Shown: piece by piece, positions 1 through 6,971 of the stretch
Numbering within the stretch: the first letter of the stretch is position 1
How the letters are laid out: every line of letters begins with the position of its first letter
Source: UMGS1532 sp045594795
GTDB lineage: Bacteria > Bacillota > Clostridia > Oscillospirales > Acutalibacteraceae
Assembly (NCBI GenBank): GCA_045594795.1
Contig: JAZNZF010000061.1
Coordinates: 1 to 11,444, forward strand
Reading direction: 5' to 3'
DNA length: 11,444 bases
Program-made: the position numbers and the translations under genes
Notes under the pieces: model-generated
Database searches by the model: none
Told to the model about the DNA's origin: nothing
The model's input: only the letters and a program-made list of their open reading frames with translations

Positions 1-829
1 CTTTTTCCCTTGTGCAACGGTAAATTATTACATACGCCACAACACAGGCAATTACTATAACAGCCGACAAAAGCTGTGACACCCTTAAAGAACCGAGCAT
101 TAGGCTATCGGTACGAATACCCTCTATTAAAAATCTGCCGATTCCGTATATTATGCCATAAATAAGGGCTAACTGACCCTTAAATCTTCTTCGTTTTATT
201 ACGTAATTAAGCACAAAGAAGCCTATAGTACAAAGTATAAACTCGTATAAAAAGCAAGGATGTACCGGCATTGTTGGGTCAAGCGAGGTTTCCCCCATAG
301 CTACAATATGCTCGTATGTACCGGAACTGCCCATAGAGAACATTCCCCAAGGTAGCTCGGTATTAGTTCCAAAAGCCTCTTGATTAAAGAAGTTACCCCA
401 TCTGCCTATTGCCTGACCTATAAACAACGAGGGTGCAATAAGGTCTAAACAGTCTATAAAATTAAGCTTACGGGTTTTAGCCGAAATGATAGCGCCAATA
501 ACCGCGCCGATTATTCCGCCGTATATGGCAAGGCCACCGTCGTGAATTTTAAAGAAGCTTGTAAAAAATTCGGATGGGCAATAAAAAAGCAGATAATACG
601 CCCTTGCGCCAAGAATGGCTAAAGGCGTGGTTATGATTACGCCATCAACAAGCCTATCGGTATTGATATTGAGTAGCGGTGCCCTTTTCATTCCGTAAAT
701 AAAGGCAAGCAAAAAGCCAAGCGCTATTAGTATACCGTACCAGTACACATCCCAACCGTCTCCGATGGGAAGTGTAAAGGCAACGGGATCCAAGTTAAAC
801 GTAAATCCTAAAAATTTTACCGTATTCAT
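1..829 (-). CDS. lgt: Prolipoprotein diacylglyceryl transferase, C-terminus cut by window edge
   Basis: Integral membrane enzyme that moves a diacylglyceryl group from phosphatidylglycerol to the lipobox cysteine of prolipoproteins, the first step of lipoprotein maturation. The 276 visible residues start at ATG 829, with GGAG about 7 nt upstream, and run open to the window edge, so the stop is not seen. Several long hydrophobic segments are present. Diagnostic Lgt motifs are visible: HDGGLAIYGG at about residues 96-105, the signature GRWGNFFNQEAFG at 142-154 (with the conserved Arg and Asn), and YGIGRFLIEGIRTDSL at about 228-243. The length is close to the usual 260-300 residues, so little is missing. 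It lies 18 bp after the M16 peptidase gene and is probably cotranscribed with it. The identification is secure. Confidence 0.95.
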   Translation of the reverse strand, partial: MNTVKFLGFTFNLDPVAFTLPIGDGWDVYWYGILIALGFLLAFIYGMKRAPLLNINTDRLVDGVIITTPLAILGARAYYLLFYCPSEFFTSFFKIHDGGLAIYGGIIGAVIGAIISAKTRKLNFIDCLDLIAPSLFIGQAIGRWGNFFNQEAFGTNTELPWGMFSMGSSGTYEHIVAMGETSLDPTMPVHPCFLYEFILCTIGFFVLNYVIKRRRFKGQLALIYGIIYGIGRFLIEGIRTDSLMLGSLRVSQLLSAVIVIACVVAYVIIYRCTREK

Positions 830-847
830 ATCTTTTCTCCTAAATTT

Positions 848-2116
848 TTACTTACTGTTTGGGCTAATAACCGAAAGTGAACAGTTGCTTTCTTTAAGCA
901 GACCTAAAGCTTCTTGTACATCACTTAGTGTTAGTGTTGGTAGTAGCTCTATTTCCTCGAAAACCTCGCCACCGCTTACAGTCGATTCCACCATTACCGA
1001 AACCGCACCCTCTACCCTATCGAATGCAACTACGCGTTCTCCGTAAGCAGACTTTAGCGCCGCCTCGAAAACATCGGGGTCTAAGCCCTCTTTAGCCACC
1101 CTTTCGAGCTCAGATAAAATTTGTTCTTTTACTTCTCTCGGGTTGTCTGATTCGCCACCGATTATAGCAGTAGCGGTATCCCTTGTGCAAAAATACTCGT
1201 AATCGAGTGTGTTGCTAATCAGTTCTTTATCCCTGAGATTTTTATAAAGGCGCGACGATTTGCCAAAAAGGATATCCAAGCCAAGCTCCATTGAGAGCCT
1301 CTCTTTAGCATCGGCATATCCGTTGCAATTAACCTTAAAGCCAACCATAAACATAGACTTTGCAACCGCCAAGGCTTGCTCGGTGTAATCGGTAACTACC
1401 GACTCAGGCTCTTTAATAGAATGACGGGTTATTGTAACAGTCGCGGCAGGTTTAAGCTCACTATCTATAATCTCTAAAACTTTGTCTTCCGAAAAATCGC
1501 CCGCCAAAACAAAAAACATGTTATTAGGGTTATAAAAGGTTTCGTAACAGCTATACAAAAGCTCGGCGGTTATATTAGAAATAGACTCCCTTGTGCCTGC
1601 TATGTCTATACGCACGGGGTTGTTTTTGTAAAGCGCGCCAAATAGGTTAAAAAGCACGCGCCAATCGGGTGAGTCGAGGTACATCTGTATCTCTTGCCCT
1701 ATAATGCCCTGCTCTTTTTTAACCGTTTCTTCTGTAAAATATGGTGACTGCACGAAGCCTAAAAGAATTTTTAAGTTTTCCTCTAAATTTTCGGTACAGT
1801 TGAAAAGATAACAGGTTCTATCAAAGCTTGTGTATGCATTTGAGTATGCGCCCGTTTTTGAAAAAAGCTCGAAAGCGTCAACAGTTTCGGACTCGAAGAG
1901 CTTATGCTCTAAAAAGTGGGCTATGCCCTCGGGCACTGATACCGCTTCTCCACCATTTTTAGAAAAGTGTGTGTCTATAGAGCCATAGGCCGTACCGAAA
2001 ATTGCCCTTGTAGACGAAACACCCTTTATATTCATAAGATATATTTTAAGCCCCGAGCTATGCTCGATATATTTACAACTTACGCCAAGGCGTTTATTCT
2101 CGATAGTTTTAATCAT
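848..2116 (-). CDS. ymfH: M16 family zinc metallopeptidase, YmfH type
   Basis: A 422-aa peptidase of the M16 (pitrilysin / processing peptidase) family. The inverted zinc motif HFLEH is at residues 67-71 (ligands His67 and His71, catalytic Glu70). The downstream helix EQGIIGQEI carries Glu135 and Glu142, where Glu142 is the expected third ligand. A second M16 half with an LFGKSSRLYKNLRDKEL stretch near 282-299 corresponds to the family's substrate-binding C-terminal domain. The start ATG overlaps the stop of the upstream M16 gene (ATGA), with GGAGG just upstream. In Firmicutes such pairs (YmfF/YmfH) form an active/inactive heterodimer-like couple, and databases associate them with modification of elongation factor P. 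The substrate here is unknown. The family call is firm; the biological role is inferred. Confidence 0.92.
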   Translation of the reverse strand: MIKTIENKRLGVSCKYIEHSSGLKIYLMNIKGVSSTRAIFGTAYGSIDTHFSKNGGEAVSVPEGIAHFLEHKLFESETVDAFELFSKTGAYSNAYTSFDRTCYLFNCTENLEENLKILLGFVQSPYFTEETVKKEQGIIGQEIQMYLDSPDWRVLFNLFGALYKNNPVRIDIAGTRESISNITAELLYSCYETFYNPNNMFFVLAGDFSEDKVLEIIDSELKPAATVTITRHSIKEPESVVTDYTEQALAVAKSMFMVGFKVNCNGYADAKERLSMELGLDILFGKSSRLYKNLRDKELISNTLDYEYFCTRDTATAIIGGESDNPREVKEQILSELERVAKEGLDPDVFEAALKSAYGERVVAFDRVEGAVSVMVESTVSGGEVFEEIELLPTLTLSDVQEALGLLKESNCSLSVISPNSK

Positions 2117-3375
2117 TGTGCGTCCTCCTTTTCACCTAATAAAAAGAAGAAAGTATCAGGGGTTATAGCTTTTGCTGACTCGATTACCTGTTCGCGTGTA
2201 ACCGAACAAATAAGTTCACTTAATTCTTTTGGTGATAACGGATTGCTTTGTACCATTCTTGCGCCATACCAGCCGTCTATACCGACCAGCGAATCACCCA
2301 CCGCGTTAAGTGAGTTTAAGAATGAACGCTTTGAAGATAGCAATACCTCGTCACTAAATTTACCGTTTTGCAAGTCACTTAGCTTTTCGAGTATTGCCTC
2401 TTTTGCGCGGTTTGCGTTTTGTTCGTCGACACCGCTTTCAACAAACATTGCGCCCATATAACGATTAGCGGTAGCCGAACAATAGTAACAGAGCCCCATT
2501 TTTTCACGAACTTCGGAGAATAGCTTTGAGTAGGTGCCGCCACCGAATATATCCGCCGCAACCGCGTTTACATAGGTGTTGAGCTCATCACCAAAACTCC
2601 CCAGCCTAAAGCCCATTACAAGCTTTCCTTGTGAAATGGGGAGCCTTTCGGTAACCTCGTTTACTGCCCTTGGGGGAATATTAGCGTTGTCGGGGGTATA
2701 TCTTTCCCCGTCGGGCAATGCGTTACAAAATGCCGATACAAACTCTTTTGGATACTCATCTCCCGTAAAGGTTATGCGGATTTGCGCATCCTCGATTAAG
2801 CGCCTATATGCAGTATATAAGCTTTTGCCGTCTGCTTTTTGTGCCGCGGATTTGTATCCATAACGGTTAGTGCCAAATGGCATACCTTGATACATAATTT
2901 GCTCTAACCGATTTTTAGCGTACTTGCGTTTATCGTTAATTTCTGCATCAATTTTATCGCACCACATACTTTTAACCCTATGCACCTCGTCCTTTTCGAA
3001 AGCGCCATCGACAGCATTGGGGTTAAACACAATATCGTACAAAATATTCAGCGCCTCAGAAAAGCAGTTTTCAGAATTAAAGCCCATTCCGTTTTTAAGG
3101 GCGGTTAGGCGAAGGGTAATTATCTGCGAATTAGAAAGCTTTTCTGTAGTAGCAGAAATATTAGTGCCATATAACTGCATAAGTTTTAGGCTTAACTCCT
3201 CGTTCTTTGGATAAGCCTTTGTGCTACTGCAAAGAAGCTGCGCTACCATAGCATTTTCGGTTACGGTTTTATCGCTTAAAGGCAACATAAACCTAACGGT
3301 TAGCATATTTGCTTTAAAGCGGTTGTTTTTTAAATGCAAAGCGGTTACTCCGCTTTTAAGAGAATATATTTCCAT
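2113..3375 (-). CDS. ymfF: M16 family peptidase-like protein, non-catalytic partner, YmfF type
   Basis: A 420-aa M16-fold protein without the HxxEH zinc motif; the corresponding N-terminal region (about residues 41-52) has no histidine-glutamate pair. It keeps the glycine-rich loop and following conserved segment of the M16 C-terminal half, with IFGGGTYSKLFSEVREKMG at about 276-294 followed by LCYYCSA. This pattern is typical of the inactive subunit in M16 pairs, which supplies the glycine-rich loop to an active partner, here the next gene. The start ATG at 3375 has GGAGG five bases upstream (3381-3385). It is the first gene of the operon with ymfH and lgt, and its promoter carries a palindrome. 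The family is firm; the pairing with the next gene is inferred from the 4-bp overlap and family precedent. Confidence 0.9.
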   Translation of the reverse strand: MEIYSLKSGVTALHLKNNRFKANMLTVRFMLPLSDKTVTENAMVAQLLCSSTKAYPKNEELSLKLMQLYGTNISATTEKLSNSQIITLRLTALKNGMGFNSENCFSEALNILYDIVFNPNAVDGAFEKDEVHRVKSMWCDKIDAEINDKRKYAKNRLEQIMYQGMPFGTNRYGYKSAAQKADGKSLYTAYRRLIEDAQIRITFTGDEYPKEFVSAFCNALPDGERYTPDNANIPPRAVNEVTERLPISQGKLVMGFRLGSFGDELNTYVNAVAADIFGGGTYSKLFSEVREKMGLCYYCSATANRYMGAMFVESGVDEQNANRAKEAILEKLSDLQNGKFSDEVLLSSKRSFLNSLNAVGDSLVGIDGWYGARMVQSNPLSPKELSELICSVTREQVIESAKAITPDTFFFLLGEKEDAQ

Positions 3376-3392
3376 AAAGTCCTCCGACTATA

Positions 3393-3414
3393 ATACTTAT
3401 ATATTTATAAGTAT
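3393..3414. promoter_or_regulatory. Perfect 9-bp inverted repeat, candidate operator
   Basis: The arms ATACTTATA (3393-3401) and TATAAGTAT (3406-3414) are perfect reverse complements around a 4-nt centre. They overlap the putative -10 box and early leader of ymfF and end just before its ribosome site. This would suit a dimeric repressor, but the sequence is so AT-rich that chance cannot be excluded. Confidence 0.35.
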
Positions 3415-3433
3415 ATCACAAATACTTTGTAAA
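3404..3433 (-). promoter_or_regulatory. Putative sigma-70 promoter of the ymfF-ymfH-lgt operon
   Basis: Read on the minus strand, TTTACA (3433-3428) and TATAAA (3409-3404) each match consensus at five of six bases with an 18-bp spacer. The ymfF ribosome site lies about 20 bp downstream. The region is very AT-rich, so other -10 boxes are possible. Confidence 0.5.
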
Positions 3434-3473
3434 CTCTACTGTAATTTAATATTTTTTAAAATATTATTTATCC

Positions 3474-3501
3474 TTGCCAACGATAAAAATTGTGGTATAA
3501 T
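3474..3501 (+). promoter_or_regulatory. Sigma-70 promoter of the aldolase-like gene
   Basis: TTGCCA (3474-3479), a 16-bp spacer and a perfect TATAAT (3496-3501) preceded by TGG, which forms an extended -10. The start codon lies 40 bp downstream of the -10, after a GAGGTG ribosome site (3529-3534). Confidence 0.75.
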
Positions 3502-3540
3502 TACTATATAAAAATAAATTTGTTGGCTGAGGTGTAACAT

Positions 3541-4200
3541 ATGAAAAACAACACTATTGCTAATATCGACACTTGTAGGCTTATCGCTAATATGAAAGGT
3601 TTTTCAGCAGACACGCTTCTTTACACGGTTGAAGCATTAATAAAGGGTGGCATCAAAGCAGTTGAGGTTGCGCCCGATAGTTTAACCGAACAGGGCGAGC
3701 GCGACTGTGTAATTAAAATAAACGGCCTTAAAAAATGCTTTGGCAAGGATTTAACGGTTGGCGCAACAAACGTTTTTACCGAAAGAATGGTTAAGCTGTG
3801 CAAAGGCGCGGGTGCCGATTTTGTTAGCTCTCCCACACTTAACAATAATGTTTTAGCTCGCGCTAACGCAGTTGACCTATGCGCTATGGCAGGTGGCTTT
3901 ACTGCAACCGAAATAAGTAATGCTGTAAGCCTTGGCGCAGATTATGTTCGTCTTTTTCCATCCACCATTAACGGCAATACCGATTATGCCGCTTTAATGG
4001 CAGATACCTTCCCCAAAGCAAAGCTTGTTGCTACAGGAAGCATAAGCTTTGAGGATATCTTGCCACTATATAAAGCAGGTATTAAATACTTTAGCATTGC
4101 AGGTAGCCTTGCAAACCTTACACTTGCAAATAAACAAGAATACGAAATTATAACTCGCGAGGCAGCACGATATTGCGAAACCATAGCTAAGCTTATGTAG
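3541..4200 (+). CDS. KDPG/KHG aldolase-like protein with altered active site
   Basis: A 219-aa TIM-barrel protein of the Eda family (2-keto-3-deoxy-6-phosphogluconate / 4-hydroxy-2-oxoglutarate aldolase), of normal family length. Family landmarks are recognisable: GIKAVEV near residues 38-43 (Glu42 matching the catalytic Glu45 of E. coli Eda), GADFVSSP at 91-98, and GADYVRLFP at 132-140. In active class I aldolases that last motif contains the Schiff-base lysine (K-F/L-FP); here it is Arg137 (codon CGT). The sugar-binding Arg49 position is Asp46, and the phosphate-binding glycines are altered (ATGSI, IAGSL). A role in Entner-Doudoroff or uronate metabolism is therefore uncertain, and the protein may have another or no aldol activity. 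It is monocistronic, with its own promoter and terminator. Fold is confident; activity is not. Confidence 0.8.
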   Translation: MKNNTIANIDTCRLIANMKGFSADTLLYTVEALIKGGIKAVEVAPDSLTEQGERDCVIKINGLKKCFGKDLTVGATNVFTERMVKLCKGAGADFVSSPTLNNNVLARANAVDLCAMAGGFTATEISNAVSLGADYVRLFPSTINGNTDYAALMADTFPKAKLVATGSISFEDILPLYKAGIKYFSIAGSLANLTLANKQEYEIITREAARYCETIAKLM

Positions 4201-4243
4201 TTTGGTGTACAATTAATAGGACAGCGATTTATAATTTATATTA

Positions 4244-4286
4244 AAAATGCGGTATCACAGTTTTGTTGTGACACCGCATTTTCTTT
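4244..4286. terminator. Bidirectional rho-independent terminator
   Basis: A 16-bp stem with one mismatch (arms 4244-4259 and 4267-4282, core TGCGGT / ACCGCA) and a 7-nt loop. T-rich runs occur on both sides: TTTTCTTT on the plus strand and TTTTTAATAT on the minus strand. It sits between two converging units and can end both the aldolase transcript and the phage head operon. The rest of 4201-4322 shows no gene. Confidence 0.88.
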
Positions 4287-4322
4287 ATCCAAATAATTTG
4301 TTTTAAATATCTTTTACGCTCA

Positions 4323-4682
4323 TTAGTCGTATATTCTTTCCCTTGTACGCTCTTTGGCGCATAGCACTACCGTTTGATATATAAGCTTATCTTCTTCTCC
4401 CACGTCCTCAATTATCTGCCTTATAGTACATTCAGGATAGGTTATTTTATACCCCAAACGCGTTACTGCGAACTTAACCTTGTTGAAGCCGTAAAGATTA
4501 ACAACCTCTCTTTGACCGCGCTGGTCGTATCTGCGCCGTATGGTTATTATATAATGCAGTGGTTTCTCTAATTCTTCCGATTCTGTGTCCGGTTCTTTGG
4601 ACACCAAATATTTAGTGATAGCGCCAAAGGGAGTGTCGTTAATCTCTATTTTGAATTTATCCTTGTGCTTTGAGAAATCCAT
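4323..4682 (-). CDS. Unrecognised 119-aa protein, last gene of the head cassette
   Basis: I do not recognise this protein. It is 119 aa, charged, with alternating hydrophobic stretches (HYIITIRRRYD at about 43-53, VVNLYGFNKVKFAVTRLGYKI) that suggest a small beta-rich domain, and a basic/acidic C-terminus. There are no membrane segments, cysteine clusters or catalytic signatures. The start ATG 4682 follows TAGGAGG, in which the stop of the preceding gene is embedded, so the two are translationally close and clearly in one operon. In a complete phage this position after the tail terminator would hold the tail sheath or tail tube. This protein is shorter and does not look like either. It could be a neck or tail-interface protein, or an accessory gene specific to this element. 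Confidence 0.8.
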   Translation of the reverse strand: MDFSKHKDKFKIEINDTPFGAITKYLVSKEPDTESEELEKPLHYIITIRRRYDQRGQREVVNLYGFNKVKFAVTRLGYKITYPECTIRQIIEDVGEEDKLIYQTVVLCAKERTRERIYD

Positions 4683-4694
4683 TTTTTGCGCCTC

Positions 4695-5144
4695 CTATTG
4701 TGATTCTATAATTGTGCAAAGCTCTACACTTAGGTTAATGCCCGCGCTTAACACAAGCGCACCCATAGTTCTATTATATTTTATATCGCCGCAGTAAACG
4801 TTTGTTATGGTTACCGCATTAAGCCCCAAGCAGACATCTGCAATTTTATCAAATGCCTTGTAACACTCTATGCCTGCCATAGTTTTTGGTACACATATAT
4901 TAAGCGAAAATTCGAAGGTGGCTGTAGTGCCGTAATATTTATCGTTTCTCGCATCGACCCCCTCGAAAATACATTCCGAAAAGGGCAGTGAGGCTTTGCT
5001 GATGCCAAGGGAGGCAGTAGGCTTTTTAACGGGGAAGTCGGTAATCTCGCTTGGGAACTCGGAAACAAACTGCATATCGTGGCAACCTGATTTAAGCCCG
5101 TTTAAAAGATATTCGCATACTTCTACAACACAATTAAACTCCAT
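4695..5144 (-). CDS. Probable tail-completion / tail terminator protein
   Basis: A 149-aa protein. The N-terminal helix (EFNCVVEVCEYLLNGLKSG) is followed by a beta-rich body with FPVKKPTASLGISK near 37-50 and a C-terminal helix-strand section. This layout and its place right after the head-closure gene match small phage tail terminator (tail-completion) proteins that cap the tail or join it to the neck. The start ATG 5144 has GGAGG nine bases upstream; another ATG inside that region (5154) is out of frame. The assignment rests more on gene order than on a motif, so a minor capsid or neck protein is also possible. Confidence 0.6.
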   Translation of the reverse strand: MEFNCVVEVCEYLLNGLKSGCHDMQFVSEFPSEITDFPVKKPTASLGISKASLPFSECIFEGVDARNDKYYGTTATFEFSLNICVPKTMAGIECYKAFDKIADVCLGLNAVTITNVYCGDIKYNRTMGALVLSAGINLSVELCTIIESQ

Positions 5145-5162
5145 ATAAATCCATCCTCCGAA

Positions 5163-5507
5163 TTAATCATTCGTGCTATCCACACAGGGCCTTACCGTAG
5201 CCCAGCAGTAGAGGGGCTTTGAAAACAAATACACCTTTTCTACACGCTGTACTACAAATCTTCTGCCGTTAGCATATAGAATGTCGTCTGCTAAAAATTC
5301 GGCGTCAGAGGGTCCTAAATATAAATAGCACCCGTCGTCTACCCTACCAACCTCGGACGGTTGCAGTTCTATATACATTTTGTTTTTATAGCGCAAGGGT
5401 TGTAAGAAAGCATAAACGATATCAGTTTTCTCGCCGCGAGCTATCTCTACTTGCTGTCCTGCCTCTTTCATCAGCAGTTTTATTTGATTGGCTAAGTCCT
5501 TACTCAT
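5163..5507 (-). CDS. Head closure (stopper) protein, XkdH/gp16-like
   Basis: A 114-aa small beta-barrel-type protein with the pattern common in phage stoppers: an N-terminal helix, FLQPLRYKNKMY near 34-45, then VDDGCYLYLGP near 56-66, a predicted beta segment ANGRRFVVQRVE, and a closing strand ending PLYCWATVRP. Such proteins sit under the adaptor ring, keep packaged DNA in the head and dock the tail. The start ATG overlaps the stop of the adaptor gene (ATGA), and GGAGG lies upstream, indicating coupled translation. The order adaptor - closure - terminator is the usual one. The family call is by resemblance and position. Confidence 0.7.
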   Translation of the reverse strand: MSKDLANQIKLLMKEAGQQVEIARGEKTDIVYAFLQPLRYKNKMYIELQPSEVGRVDDGCYLYLGPSDAEFLADDILYANGRRFVVQRVEKVYLFSKPLYCWATVRPCVDSTND

Positions 5508-5878
5508 ACCGCGCCTCCGTTTATGCTTTTGAAAACCTTACCTGTTTTTAAATACGGCTTTGCTTCACAAAGCGCAAACTCTAACATATCAAGCATTGTT
5601 TTACGGCGCTCGTTTTGTGAGGTTTTAAGCGTGATATCCCCAGCCTTGAAAGACGAATACCTTGTTAGCTCGCCACTTAATGACATACGGTACATAGCCA
5701 AGCATGCCGCCGCATAGCTAAGTGCGGGTATTTCGTCAACAACATAATCCGTTCTTCTCACTCGGCTTTGCAACGCTGTAATTGAAGGCAAAATTATTCG
5801 CAAGCACTCCTCTGTGTTTTGGATGTTAGTTAGGGTTTTAAACCATTCTATAGTATTCTTGCAGGGTGTATTATTCAA
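5504..5878 (-). CDS. Head-tail adaptor (connector) protein, gp6/gp15-like
   Basis: A 124-aa, mostly alpha-helical protein (helices around 10-40, 46-70 with ALSYAAACLAMYRMS, and 85-112), as expected for adaptor proteins that form a ring under the portal and recruit the head-closure protein. The start chosen is TTG at 5878, with GGAAGG nine bases upstream (5888-5893). A nearer ATG at 5883 opens only ATG-TTT-TGA in another frame, so it is not the start of this gene. The gene is preceded by a terminator hairpin following the capsid gene, which may lower its expression, and it overlaps the next gene by 4 bp. No diagnostic motif was seen; the call is from size, helicity and gene order. Confidence 0.65.
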   Translation of the reverse strand: MNNTPCKNTIEWFKTLTNIQNTEECLRIILPSITALQSRVRRTDYVVDEIPALSYAAACLAMYRMSLSGELTRYSSFKAGDITLKTSQNERRKTMLDMLEFALCEAKPYLKTGKVFKSINGGAV

Positions 5879-5910
5879 AACATTGCACCTTCCTTTTAAT
5901 ATTGCTTTTT

Positions 5911-5938
5911 AAAAAACGGGGCGGCTTATTGCCGCCCC
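5911..5938 (-). terminator. Intra-operon rho-independent terminator after the capsid gene
   Basis: A perfect 8-bp GC-only stem (arms 5918-5925 and 5931-5938, GGGGCGGC / GCCGCCCC) with a 5-nt loop. On the minus strand it is followed by one G and then six Ts (5916-5911). It lies 17 bp beyond the capsid stop codon and before the adaptor gene, and is likely partial, so that capsid mRNA exceeds connector mRNA. Confidence 0.85.
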
Positions 5939-5954
5939 ACAGCACTTTCCTTAA

Positions 5955-6953
5955 TTAAACAGAAAGCACCTTTGAAGCATCGGTGAATATTTTTGCAAAA
6001 CCTGCAGTAGAGGTAATAGCGGCGCGCTCTAACTGGCGGTCGATAAGCTTATCGTAATCAATCGCAACATCACTTGCAACAACCATCTCAAGTGCGCAAG
6101 TGTTATCAAGACCGATAATGCCTTCCACACCATTGCATTTAACAAGCTTTGCGCCAAGAGGTGTACCGCCCAAACCTGTGCCCTGGAAATTAATACCACA
6201 AAGTGGGTTTTTAAATTCATCAAGCTGCATAAGATCTGCAATCATCTCAGGCGAAGCAATAAGGGTATTAAGCTTGTATGGGTCAAGCTTGGTATAAAGC
6301 TTAAGTAAATCGGAATAATTTAAAATGCCGTTGTTACAAGTAATAACCTCGGCAGCGTTGTTGTTACCGTCACCCGAAACCAAGGTGTTTACCGCATCCT
6401 TCATTTGCTGACGTGCTATGTAAGCGCCTATCTGTTTTAAGGTTACGGTGAAAAGGTCTAAGCGTTGATATTTAAGTGCCTCGTAAGAAGCCACCAACAT
6501 TCTTCCACGTTTGTTAAGCTTAACAAGATTTTCGTTAGTGCGAATGTTTGTTTGGGGAATAATGGCACCCTCACCAACTACTTTTAGTTCTTTTTCATCC
6601 TCGGTAGGTACCGAGGTGATGCTGCGGTAATCAAGGCTGTCTATGTTTGTAACGGTTGCCACGATATCACCCAAGGCATCCGCTTCCTCCATACCCTGAT
6701 GCACAGCACGGCTAACGTACTCGGGGAAAAGCGCTGCAGAGTCGGAAGTCTGGAAAAACTTCTGAACACAGTCGGAAGATGCGCCGTTCACCTTAATATC
6801 AAAGCGTTTAAGCTGTCTGCCAAAAGCGTCTAAATTTTCTAAGGCAGAGCCTTTATAATTTGCGTCGGGGTCAAGCTCTGAGAGAACTTGGCTAAAGCGT
6901 TTGCCCGGAACTGCATACATACCTTTTTCAAGCTTTAAATTTTCGTAACTCAT
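5955..6953 (-). CDS. Phage major capsid protein, HK97 fold
   Basis: A 332-aa coat protein of the kind found in Clostridia phages. The N-terminal part is helical (residues 1-50), then a segment rich in charged loops leads to VPTEDEKELKVVGEGAIIPQ near 115-134, the strand/loop entering the HK97 P-domain. A long spine-like helix follows, and the C-terminal half carries a beta-rich section ending LERAAITSTAGFAKIFTDASKV, which resembles the end of other XkdG-like coats. The start ATG 6953 has a strong GGAGGAG site, among the best in the operon, fitting the most abundant structural protein. It follows the decoration-like gene and is followed by a terminator. An encapsulin is unlikely because terminase, portal and protease are encoded alongside. 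Confidence 0.85.
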   Translation of the reverse strand: MSYENLKLEKGMYAVPGKRFSQVLSELDPDANYKGSALENLDAFGRQLKRFDIKVNGASSDCVQKFFQTSDSAALFPEYVSRAVHQGMEEADALGDIVATVTNIDSLDYRSITSVPTEDEKELKVVGEGAIIPQTNIRTNENLVKLNKRGRMLVASYEALKYQRLDLFTVTLKQIGAYIARQQMKDAVNTLVSGDGNNNAAEVITCNNGILNYSDLLKLYTKLDPYKLNTLIASPEMIADLMQLDEFKNPLCGINFQGTGLGGTPLGAKLVKCNGVEGIIGLDNTCALEMVVASDVAIDYDKLIDRQLERAAITSTAGFAKIFTDASKVLSV

Positions 6954-6971
6954 ATTTTTACTCCTCCTAAA

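Noticed and set aside
765..1046. 93-codon open frame on the plus strand
   Set aside because: Antisense to the lgt start and the end of the M16 gene; low-complexity Ser/Thr-rich translation typical of a shadow frame.
1967..2461. 164-codon open frame on the plus strand
   Set aside because: Lies antisense across the junction of the two M16 peptidase genes, which have clear family motifs and ribosome sites; the frame has no plausible ribosome site or family likeness.
6599..6616. Inverted repeat CCTCGGTA/TACCGAGG with a 2-nt centre
   Set aside because: Inside the capsid coding sequence, with a loop too small for a good hairpin, no T-tract and no promoter context; probably chance.
5955..6953. Encapsulin nanocompartment
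   Set aside because: Terminase, portal, protease and neck genes in the same operon indicate a DNA-packaging phage-type capsid, and the length exceeds usual encapsulins.
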